NCBI GenBank assembly: GCA_021292105.1
Contig: CM037867.1
Coordinates: forward strand, 10,296,728-10,360,727
DNA from: Anadara kagoshimensis
Taxonomy: Eukaryota; Mollusca; Bivalvia; Arcoida; Arcidae
DNA length: 64,000 nucleotides
Direction: 5' to 3'
Shown: positions 39,001-51,000 of the stretch, one piece after another
Layout of the letters: each line of letters begins with the position of its first letter
Numbering within the stretch: the first letter of the stretch is position 1
Translations under genes and position numbers: made by a program
Notes under the pieces: model-generated
The model's database searches: none
The model's input: the letters and a program-made list of their open reading frames with translations, nothing else
Told to the model about the DNA's origin: nothing

Positions 39001-42000
39001 ACTATCGTCATGGCCTGATCTATGTGTTAGCTGATCCACAACTGACAACTCTGATAGTGGATCAACAGAATAGGATTAATACAGATAATACTCATGCTTG
39101 TTTTACTGTGTAACAAAGTATGAAATTAATTACTCTAAAATAAGAAGATAATTTCTTCTTGGCTCGTTGGTTTGAATGATTGAAGAAAAAGAGTGGAACT
39201 TTGATATTTTATGGACTAGTCTAGAGTATTTCACTTATATTGAGGTGATAAGTTCTGGGATGGTGAAGGAAGCCGAGGTGATAAGTTCTGGGATGGTGAA
39301 GGAAGCCGAGGTGATAAGTTCTGGGATGGTGAAGGAAGCCGAGGTGATAAGTTCTGGGATGGTGAAGGAAGCCGAGGTGATAAGTTCTGGGATGGTGAAG
39401 GAAGCCGAGGTGATAAGTTCTGGGATGGTGAAGGAAGCTGAGGTGATAAGTTCTGGGATGGTGAAGGAAGCCGAGGTGATAAGTTCTGGGATGGTGAAGG
39501 AAGCCGAGGTGATAAGTTCTGGGATGGTGAAGGAAGCCGAGGTGATAAGTTCTGGGATGGTGAAGGAAGCTGAGGTGATAAGTTCTGGGATGGTGAAGGA
39601 AGCCGAGGTGATAAGTTCTGGGATGGTGAAGGAAGCCGAGGTGATAAGTTCTGGGATGGTGAAGGAAGCCGAGGTGATAAGTTCTGGGATGGTGAAGGAA
39701 GCTGAGGTGATAAGTTCTGGATGGTGAAGGAAGCCGAGGTGATAAGTTCTGGGATGGTGAAGGAAGCCGAGGTGATAAGTTCTGGGATGGTGAAGGAAGC
39801 TGAGGTGATAAGTTCTGGGATGGTGAAGGAAGCCGAGGTGATAAGTTCTGGGATGGTGAAGGAAGCCGAGGTGATAAGTTCTGGGATGGTGAAGGAAGCC
39901 GAGGTGATAAGTTCTGGGATGGTGAAGGAAGCCGAGGTGATAAGTTCTGGGATGGTGAAGGAAGCCGAGGTGATAAGTTCTGGGATGGTGAAGGAAGCCG
40001 AGGTGATAAGTTCTGGGATGGTGAAGGAAGCCGAGGTGATAAGTTCTGGATGGTGAAGGAAGCCGAGGTGATAAGTTCTGGGATGGTGAAGGAAGCCGAG
40101 GTGATAAGTTCTGGGATGGTGGAGGAAGCCGAGGTGATAAGTTCTGGGATGGTGAAGGAAGCCGAGGTGATAAGTTCTGGGATGGTGAAGGAAGCCGAGG
40201 TGATAAGTTCTGGGATGGTGAAGGAAGCCGAGGTGATAAGTTCTGGGATGGTGAAGGAAGCCGAGGTGATAAGTTCTGGGATGGTGAAGGAAGCCGAGGT
40301 GATAAGTTCTGGGATGGTGAAGGAAGCCGAGGTGATAAGTTCTGGGATGGTGAAGGAAGCTGAGGTGATAAGTTCTGGGATGGTGAAGGAAGCTGAGGTG
40401 ATAAGTTCTGGGATGGTGAAGGAAGCTGAGGTGATAAGTTCTGGGATGGTGAAGGAAGCCGAGGTGATAAGTTCTGGGATGGTGAAGGAAGCCGAGGTGA
40501 TAAGTTCTGGGATGGTGAAGGAAGCCGAGGTGATAAGTTCTGGGATGGTGAAGGAAGCCGAGGTGATAAGTTCTGGGATGGTGAAGGAAGCTGAGGTGAT
40601 AAGTTCTGGGATGGTGAAGGAAGCCGAGGTGATAAGTTCTGGGATGGTGAAGGAAGCCGAGGTGATAAGTTCTGGGATGGTGAAGGAAGCCGAGGTGATA
40701 AGTTCTGGGATGGTGAAGGAAGCCGAGGTGATAAGTTCTGGGATGGTGAAGGAAGCCGAGGTGATAAGTTCTGGGATGGTGAAGGAAGCCGAGGTGATAA
40801 GTTCTGGGATGGTGAAGGAAGCTGAGGTGATAAGTTCTGGGATGGTGAAGGAAGCCGAGGTGATAAGTTCTGGGATGGTGAAGGAAGCCGAGGTGATAAG
40901 TTCTGGGATGGTGAAGGAAGCCGAGGTGATAAGTTCTGGGATGGTGAAGGAAGCCGAGGTGATAAGTTCTGGGATGGTGAAGGAAGCCGAGGTGATAAGT
41001 TCTGGGATGGTGAAGGAAGCCGAGGTGATAAGTTCTGGGATGGTGAAGGAAGCCGAGGTGATAAGTTCTGGGATGGTGAAGGAAGCCGAGGTGATAAGTT
41101 CTGGGATGGTGAAGGAAGCCGAGGTGATAAGTTCTGGGATGGTGGAGGAAGCCGAGGTGATAAGTTCTGGGATGGTGAAGGAAGCCGAGGTGATAAGTTC
41201 TGGGATGGTGAAGGAAGCCGAGGTGATAAGTTCTGGGATGGTGAAGGAAGCCGAGGTGATAAGTTCTGGGATGGTGAAGGAAGCCGAGGTGATAAGTTCT
41301 GGGATGGTGAAGGAAGCCGAGGTGATAAGTTCTGGGATGGTGAAGGAAGCCGAGGTGATAAGTTCTGGGATGGTGAAGGAAGCTGAGGTGATAAGTTCTG
41401 GGATGGTGAAGGAAGCTGAGGTGATAAGTTCTGGGATGGTGAAGGAAGCTGAGGTGATAAGTTCTGGGATGGTGAAGGAAGCCGAGGTGATAAGTTCTGG
41501 GATGGTGAAGGAAGCCGAGGTGATAAGTTCTGGGATGGTGAAGGAAGCCGAGGTGATAAGTTCTGGGATGGTGAAGGAAGCCGAGGTGATAAGTTCTGGG
41601 ATGGTGAAGGAAGCTGAGGTGATAAGTTCTGGGATGGTGAAGGAAGCCGAGGTGATAAGTTCTGGGATGGTGAAGGAAGCCGAGGTGATAAGTTCTGGGA
41701 TGGTGAAGGAAGCCGAGGTGATAAGTTCTGGGATGGTGAAGGAAGCCGAGGTGATAAGTTCTGGGATGGTGAAGGAAGCCGAGGTGATAAGTTCTGGGAT
41801 GGTGAAGGAAGCCGAGGTGATAAGTTCTGGGATGGTGAAGGAAGCCGAGGTGATAAGTTCTGGGATGGTGAAGGAAGCCGAGGTGATAAGTTCTGGGATG
41901 GTGAAGGAAGCCGAGGTGATAAGTTCTGGGATGGTGGAGGAAGCTGAGGTGATAAGTTCTGGGATGGTGAAGGAAGCCGAGGTGATAAGTTCTGGGATGG

Positions 42001-45000
42001 TGAAGGAAGCCGAGGTGGTAAGTTCTGGGATGGTGAAGGAAGCCGAGGTGATAAGTTCTGGGATGGTGAAGGAAGCCGAGGTGATAAGTTCTGGGATGGT
42101 GAAGGAACTGCAGTGCCTGGAGAAAACTGCTAACCTTGAGCAAAGCAAAACAGCAAACTTTCCCACATTCTTTGTGGAATATAAATCTAGCGAGTGGCAG
42201 TTGGATCTGCAGACTACATGCCCAACAAGGCCCTCAAGGCTCTCTAGTTGGATAAAAATACTCAAAATCATTTATCATACAAAATGTTTTGGTCAAATTA
42301 AGGATACCTAAAAGTAAGACCTAACTGGTTAGGGTCCAGTGCTTGTCAAAAGATTACAAGTTTGATAATTAAGTGGCTTTAATATGTGTGTATCATGTAT
42401 AATTTTCTTATTTCATCTATTTGTTATGATAGTCATGTTCTTGGTCACTATGAGTATTGCTATGTACATGGTCTTTTTTCAACAAATAGGTTTATTGATA
42501 CAAAAGTAGACCAAAATCACTTGCACAAATTCACGCAGCATGACACAAACATGTGTTAAGATTAATCCTTGATTTCATATTAATGAACATGAAAATCTCT
42601 TTACAAAATGAAAATTTCCTGTGTCATACATTATACAACTGTGAAGATGAAGGAAAAAAATTGGCTTTTCACATTTTACTGACTTGTGCGTGAAAATTAA
42701 AGCAAGCTAGAATTTAATCTCAGTCTATACAAAAATGTATTAAGTGTGAATAAAATGCTTAATATGTATATAAGAGTCAAAAAAAAGGGTGAAGTTTATG
42801 TCATTGTACCTATCGGTATGTATAATCTTCTGTACTGTATAACAATTAGCTACTAAAATACCGCCTATATATATACATTACAGACCCCTCCAAAGTTTAA
42901 CACTCGGATAACGAAAAGGAGTCGAAGCTTGGCTGCTGAGTGGCTCAAATATGGATAGCTAGTCATCGAGAAAGTAGAAATACAGCTGTCTGAATGCTGC
43001 GGTGACATAGGTAAGGGGGGGGGGGGGGGGGGGCTGGATTGACCTGCTGATTCAGCACTAATTTGTCAGTTTAGTGTTTAACTTTTGACAATGCTGTACT
43101 GTAGGTATAGGGTGATGAATTCCTCCTTGTAATAAAAAATATTGAAGCTAAATTACCATATAATAATAAACTTATAAATTATATATACAGGTACATGTAA
43201 AATTATTTAAAAGTAAAACATAGATGATATGTATTCTTGAATGATTGATAAAAAAATAGAAATGCCATCAGAAAATATTTGTGTTTTTGAATTATTAACC
43301 CATTTTAAGAGTAGAATTATTTAACACACTTTTGACGTATGCAGGTGAAGAAAGAAGATAATCCATTTTAGGGTAAAAAATATTTAAGAATGCATTTGAA
43401 ATATTTTGCAGATAACAATTTAAATGTTTTTCTGAATATAAAATAACAACAACAACGTCTTAATTGTTGTCACTGGTGTTGTCATCAACACTTGTACAAA
43501 GGCTTTGGTTGAAAGTTCTTTTTTCAGATCTGTTTTGGTTCAAAAGAACAAGTGGTCTTGTATCTTGTACCAGTACAACAGAAATTGCTGTAGCAGATGA
43601 ATCTACTAGTGCTACAGGAATTGTTGTAGTAGATGGGATGACCAAGTCGATAACTTAATGACAATACTTTTCAAGGCGACCGAGACTTGAAAACTGTCAA
43701 TATGATAACATCTTGTTTAAATTAATATTGCAGGTTGAATCTCTCAATCCACACATACTTATCTATATAAAAGTAAAAAATATGAAAGCAACCCTTTCAG
43801 TATATTTAAAGTAGAAGACAAATTTCTTTAAGAAAGCAACATGTATGGAATAATATGTATCGCAAAATGTATTCACAAAGTAAACTGAGTGGAAGTAGGC
43901 AACAAACTTATTCCAAACAGACACTTTTGTCTGCTTGCTGGCTTTATTGAAACCAATGTAGAGTTTTCCATAGATAGGGGTACAAGTAATTTAGTGTTAA
44001 GAGATTTCCATATAAAAGTAGTAGTTTTAACAGCTTACTACTGTAGAGTTATACAGGGGTACGGGGAGATTTCCATATAAAAGTAGTAGAATGTTAGAGT
44101 TTTAACAGCTTACTACTGTAGAGTTATACAGGGGTACGGGGAGATTTCCATATAAAAGTAGTAGAAAGTTTAGAGTTTTAACAGCTTACTACTGTAATAC
44201 TGATTAAGTAGTGTTCAGTCATAAAACAGTCACTTTAGAACTACATAATGGCCGTCATAATAGATATTTTATTACTTTTTGACACATCTTTCCTGCCATA
44301 AGCCAGGTCACAGTAATGTCCTAGTATTTTAACAGTTCACACTTTGTATACCATAATAAGATACAAATCTTTATCTGAATGACTATAGGAATATAGACTA
44401 TGACTGAACAAGTACAAACATTGTTATAGAGGCAGAAATGGTTTGGAGGTCAAAATGCATACCAGACAAAACCAATACTGAAAGTCTTATGTTCAAACTT
44501 ATTTCAACATGATTTCTGGTCTGTACAGCAAATTATAATTTGTCTTCCCTTTTGCTTACACTGAACTTGTTTCCAACTTGTTGTTGTGGTCATTTCATCA
44601 GACTTAAAAAGAAGCATTTAGTCAATGAAAAGTAATGAGTTCAGAATCATTTTGTGTTATTCAGACAATTACTCTATCATTACTTTTATTAAGTAAATCT
44701 CTATACACAAGCCAATGTGGTTTGCCCTGTACTCGTGCTTGCTGATGGAGTGAAATGGAGCAATGGTGTTTTATACCCAATTCAAGATTCTTTCACTTAT
44801 ATCTAGGTGGCCAGTTTGAGGATGGTGGAAGAAGCTAGAATACCAAGAGGTAACCACCAGCCTTCAACAAGTGAACTGACAAACTTTGTTTGAACAAGGC
44901 AGCTAAAGTGGGATTTAAAGCAAGGAATTGAGTGGTGCTGTGATTCTTAAGAGTATTCTTTAGATTGCTTGGCCACTAAGGGCCCTGGCAACCAGTACAG

Positions 45001-48000
45001 GCCAGTGTCATTTTAACTTTGTGCAATGTGTAAACAGTGCCTTCATTATTAAGTAGCCTTATATCTAGTCGAGTACTGGTGTCAGAAACCAATCCAAAAT
45101 GGAGAGTTAAACAAACATGATGTTTCAAGTGTACCAGCTGATCATAGATATATGAACTTTTATGAAAGGTTTACATAATACTCTAGTCACAAGGAGTCAT
45201 TTACAAAGTTAAGTAACATCACAGCAAAACCAGGTACCAAGCACTCAGCATAAATCTTCAAAACATTTACACTTACATGTACCAGTATATATCATAATCA
45301 TAAATCATATTCCAGATAAGTATATATAAATATATAGAGAGTATCTCTAGATTGACCAATAAATAAATCATACTTCTACTCATTTTTTGAAATTGTGTCC
45401 CGTCTTTGAAGTAACGACATAACTTGTACTATATATAGCTATCAACAATCTATAAATAATTCAATATGGTGTTTTATCACAGTCATATTGACAGTTTTGT
45501 CATTTTGGTATGTGTTAAGGTACATAACCACCTCAAGTGTAATGGTCTACAGAGCTTGATCAAAGACAGAACAACACAGACCACCAGTCAAGATTGTTTC
45601 AAGATTCTTTCACCTGTAAACAAGAGTTGCAAGACCTAAAGTTTGGCAACCAAAATTTGATCAACAACTTCGTTTCCATAAAAAACAGCCAAGTTAGATT
45701 TAGTCAGTTTGACTTTACTATACATCTACAATTTTTCAGATATTTATGACAAGATACCATTTTCTTTTATCTCCAGGATTTGTGCAAATGTTTTGAAATT
45801 GAAATTTATCAACCCCCAGTGCTTCAGATTGTTTTTACAGATAGTGGGCCACAAGGGCCCACCAGGTCCAATAACAAGGGGTCATTTCTTGTTATAGTGG
45901 GTCATGTTTTGCCACATAATTAAATGTTATGCCACGACCACGTGACTGAAAGTGAAAGTCGGCACTTGACATCTTCATATAATGCACCAAAAGCGATCTT
46001 GTCATCTGCTAATTTATACTTTGTTAACCTTTACGATATATTTTAAACTCTTTCAACTCCATGATTCATTTTATGTATCTACTTCTCTGCGCTTTGTGTT
46101 GTTTTAAAAAATGTGAATAGAGTCGTCTGCATCTCATAGCCATGGTTGCCGCTAGCATATTAAATGAACGACAACGTCCGAGGTCATAAAAAGTTTTATT
46201 ACGAGTTCTCCCCCTTTGAATATTAATGTTAATAACCGACGCATAGAGCAAAGAGAAGGGGCTTGTCGGGAGTCCTGTCTACATGCTGATTATGAGATAA
46301 ACAAAGATGCTAGAGATTTTCCGATAGAAAACGAAAACAGAAAGTCAAATCGGAAAACCGCATGGAATCTAATATGTAGTTTTGGGAAGAAATTATTAAC
46401 GATCAATTTGGCTAAGAAAAACCATGCGCCACGTGGACCCATTAGAAGAAAATGTTATGCGCCATTTTTTAAAATAATGCGGGATTGGCGCGGGCGCACC
46501 GACAATCTGAAGCACTGAACCCCATTTAATATAAAATGGTTCAAACCTAATCCCCACCAAAATCTAAATCTAAAGCAGCGGGGAGAGGCACTGCTATCCA
46601 TAAGCCCGCTGTAGACCACTTAGCCACTGATCATAAAATTGTTGAAATGTGCATGTCCTGAATATACAAGTAATACCGTAATTAATACATTTATAGTTAA
46701 TGGATTAAAGATTACAGTTATCTAACACATGGGCTAACCACATTTATAAGTATACTTATAACCACATCAAGTGGATGAAGAGATTTCCTACCACAGTTAT
46801 ATCATGTCTATTCAAAAATCACCAAATATCACCACTAAATAAGATCCTTATATTTTTTCTCCAAATAAAAGACCTAGCATAACTGTATAAAAATATTATT
46901 ATAATCATGATATACATCTTATGTGGGATTACCACTGCTTAATGGGTTCAATGGTATATAGACTTATGACGACAATGTATGGTCAATTGCTATTTAAAAT
47001 CTTGCATAACATCATCAAAATTTTTGTATACCCAAGGAATATTTAAAATCCAGATTAACTATATGAAAAGAAATTCATATCCAAAATCAATACCATTAAA
47101 TTGAATCTGATCCACACAAAAATACCCCCCCCCCCCCCCTAATTCAAATGAGTTTGAAATGATTTGAAAAACATGCATCATTAAAAGATCATCCAATTTA
47201 TGCAGCGTTAAAATGAGTCTGCAAGATAACATTTTTCCTAAAAATAATAAGAGATAAGAATTGAAAAGAAATTGGATTCTAAATTACTGCATGTGCATAG
47301 GTTCACAATGGGTTCTCTCTTCACATGTTAAAAGTAATGGACAGAAATAGCAGTGACGATCAACTACAAATTTAACCCTCCAGTTTGCTAGACCCAATCT
47401 GCAGGCTGTACAGTGTCAGAAAGGATGTGCATACTTCCCAACTTCATTTATCGAATAAAATGGCTTTTACTTCTCAGTGAAGAATATTTCACTTACATAC
47501 ATGTTATTGGCTTTATGTGAAATGGCAGAAATGTTTACCTTTGCAGTGTGCTCTTGACAATGTGCAGTGGGAATTCTTTAGCATGCCACACCCATCATGA
47601 CAAAAGCGTATCAGTTTCAAACCCAATATACAGATATTCTGTACTTCAGCATTTTCAACTCCCATAATAACATCAATTTACTTATAATAATTGACCTGCA
47701 GTGTGCCAAGCTGCTAAATGTATTGGTATCAGCAGAAATGCAGATGAGTAACCTTGTAGCGGACTGTCTATACAATCATTTGTACTCTTACTTAGAAACT
47801 GGACAATGTCCTTACAAACAAACATACCCAGGACACACACACTTAACATTAACATGAATGAACATTAAAAAACAACAACATGGTAATTTAAAAACTCCAG
47901 TAAACAGTCCTATAAAGAACTGGTGGTATACATTATACAATGTATATAAACACCCAGAAGTGGTTTTTAAGAAAAATTTGAGTAATTCACTTGGGATAAT

Positions 48001-51000
48001 TTGCCACTTGCCCACTAATAGTGGACCATTAGTACAGCTAATTTAGCATGAAATAAAGAAAATGTCTTTACACAAACTGTCCATTGTCCTCAGATATTTA
48101 TGTGTAACATTGTATTTAGTAAATATTATCACTCAGTATTTGACATTTACTTGTATAAGTTAAGTGAGAATGGTAAACATTTTGCTGAATTGTTATAGGT
48201 ATGGTGAGAATGGTCAATATTTGTACAAATTGTTAGGGTATTTCTGTTAACAAGATTCTAACATTTATTGTCAGACCCAAGTTTAGGTCTAGCTGATATC
48301 CAAACAAGACACATAAAGTTAAAATCAAATACTTTAGAATTACAGGATAACTAAGCAACATTGCTCATTCCAGATAATTTCTGATCCTCTTCCACCCCAC
48401 CTCCCACCCTCAAAAAGGCAGGGGGGGGGGGGGGATGTTCAACTTACATGAAGATGGTCTAGAATAGAGGGAATCAAGGTTACCAGATAAAACAACTAAC
48501 CTTCAGCTAGCAAACTAACCAACTCACACTAGAATCTGCTTAGGACAGGCAGTGAGAGATTATTCACAACCTGGTGCATTAGACCACTATGTGAAAACAA
48601 AATTGAAATCACAGATGCCTCTTAAAGGCAACAAGAGGCTGTGATTGTAAGCTGGTGAATTAGACACGCAGTCCATCAGAGGCCTCTAGATATATCACAG
48701 TGAAAGAAGAGTAGGCAGAGAGGTTATGATGCATAGACCACTTTTGCTCTAGACCACTTAGCCAATAAGACTTATCCTCCTACAGAGGGGCATTTGCGTA
48801 ATGACCAATTGCTTCATAATGAGCTTATTAAGACAGCACAACCACCTCTAAAATATATCGTGACACACTTTTGAATATCCTCAGGTGAAGAAAGGAGAAA
48901 ATTCAGATATCTCAATTCCATCTGCAAACAAACACACAAACATGATTTATCTTGCTGCGATACCATCAAGATGTCCTGAGGACAGGAGTCAAATCTTTGT
49001 ATCAGGAATTTATTTGTAATGATATCTCCACAAGTTTTTATTTATTTAGCTGCTATATAATATACTATCTTGATATACCTCAGTTTATTTAATTTTCATT
49101 TGTCATGGTTTGACCATGGGGCAGTTTTGCACATCTAGCCAATAAAACTTAGCCATCTACATCAATACAAAGAACTCTTAAAAATCACTCTTATTTATAC
49201 AGCTGAAAAGTGAAGAAAAAAGGTTTTTTATAGCTTCTACTTGTGTATCCAACTTACTAGTGCTCTTCACTTGTTGTGGGCCTCATTTGAAAGAGTTGAG
49301 TGGAATAATGCTATTTTATGTCTAAGGCAAGAGCACTTCACTTATATTGAGAGTGGACAGTTGTTGGATAGTAGAGAAAATCAGCATGCCTGAAGCTTAC
49401 AGCCAACCTTACTGTCCTAAACTAGTATCTGCCCAAGTGAGATTTGGGCCTTGACAGTCTGAAGTGCTTCAATTTGAAAGTTGTACTTTATACCACTCTG
49501 CAAATGAGATGAAGACTCCCCTAGTTTTAAAGACATAACATGATAAATTATACATATGAGGTCCATGAGTAGTGTGAATTGTTGTTTATTTTCACCAAAT
49601 GCAAATGTTCACGCAAACAGTACCATTTCCTATATAACTGTTTAAATGTTAGGTTTTATTGTAAACAAAGAAGCCTTAAATTAGGTTCAAGTTTAACAAA
49701 TATTTAACACAGCTGCAAAATTTAAAACAGAAATTTAACTCTCTAAAGCCAATACTAAATACATTTGTAACAAGTTTTGTATCCTGTTTTTGTAATTTTG
49801 GGGTTGTTTTTTTTTCAAAATTACCATAACAACATCAACAACAAACATGATTAATACATGTATTTCTACCGATTTCATATTTCAAATATAAAAAGAACAG
49901 ATATAAGTTCTGATGACCAATCTCTGTGTGAAGTTGAATTCGACACTCTAAGGCAGGGTAGGGATACTAAGCAGATTACATAAATTTTAAATTCTGTATC
50001 AACTGGTGACATCTAGATGTAAGTGAAATAATCTTGACTGGGATGTACAACTCCATTTCAATCCATCATACAAGAACTGGCCAGGCAGTCAATCAGTAGC
50101 TGAACCTCAGAACTTGATGACCAAGTAAAATAGAAGCTTCAAACACAGAGGTATAATAACTACTTTAACAAAGAGACACAAACAAAACCTTGAGACACAA
50201 ATATACAAATGTAGATGTCTAAAATAAAAGTCTACCTCTTAAATTTCTGAACTTAAAAGAGAAAAGTTTAAATTACATCACCCTGAGATGTTCAGGATAA
50301 AGGCATGTTTACAGGGAAGTAAACAACATCTTAATTTGTCAGCAACAAGGTTGTATTTCACACATATCCATCTCTCTACTAAATGTATAACCAACAAAGA
50401 GAGTAACATTTGTCTCTGTGGTGTTTTTTCAAACTGTTGTTAGGTATATTTCATTCAGCTTCACACATATACAAGGAAATGTTTTTAACAATATATTATT
50501 TGTTTTTATTTATTCACATTCCTAGAAAAAACAAGGCCAGGTCCGTTTTTACATTTATACAAACTTAAGATCACAAAATGGACAATTTTACTTTCTTTTA
50601 CCTTACAATTCTGTTTATCACAATTCATTAGTGGGTGAGTGAATTATTGTTTTGAGCAACATCAGCATTATTTTGGTGTGTTCAAGTATCCATTGCAGTA
50701 CATTGTACAATCCTGCTGATTGTGCTGGACAAATTGCTAACCTTGACAACATTGGGGAGCTTGTTCTGCCTTAATGTAAATGAATGAGACCAATTCTAAA
50801 GTGCCTTAGACTCAAGAAAGCCTGGTCATTAACTACCGTATTAATGTGCTGTAAAATGCACTTACCAATGTGCACTTATTGCACAAGTACATGTTTAGTT
50901 ACATTTTCATTAATATTATTATACATGACGTTACATTAATCTCAGACCAATATCACCCTCTGAATAATTCTTCAAAAATAAATACTGGGTATAAATAAAT

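Noticed and set aside
39221-42271. Minus-strand open frames of 1016 and 970 codons made of 11-residue repeats (SFTIPELITSA, FLHHPRTYHLG)
   Set aside because: They arise because the 33-bp satellite has a period divisible by three and no stop in several frames on both strands. Single-base deletions only shift between equally open frames. No start context, no flanking coding sequence, and the array is clearly SINE-derived.
40050-42311. Plus-strand open frame of 753 codons with repeat MVKEAEVISSG
   Set aside because: Same cause as above. Although VKEAEVISSGM would be a regular 11-residue repeat, the frame is broken at 39720 and 40049, intronic and antisense to CLASP, and shows CpG decay rather than codon-type variation.
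43460-43658. Possible terminal exon on the plus strand after TTCTTTTTTCAG
   Set aside because: The frame (LFWFKRTSGLVSCTSTTEIA...) is short, includes a small internal duplication (GCTGTAGCAGATG / GTTGTAGTAGATG), has an equally open opposite strand and no partner exon.
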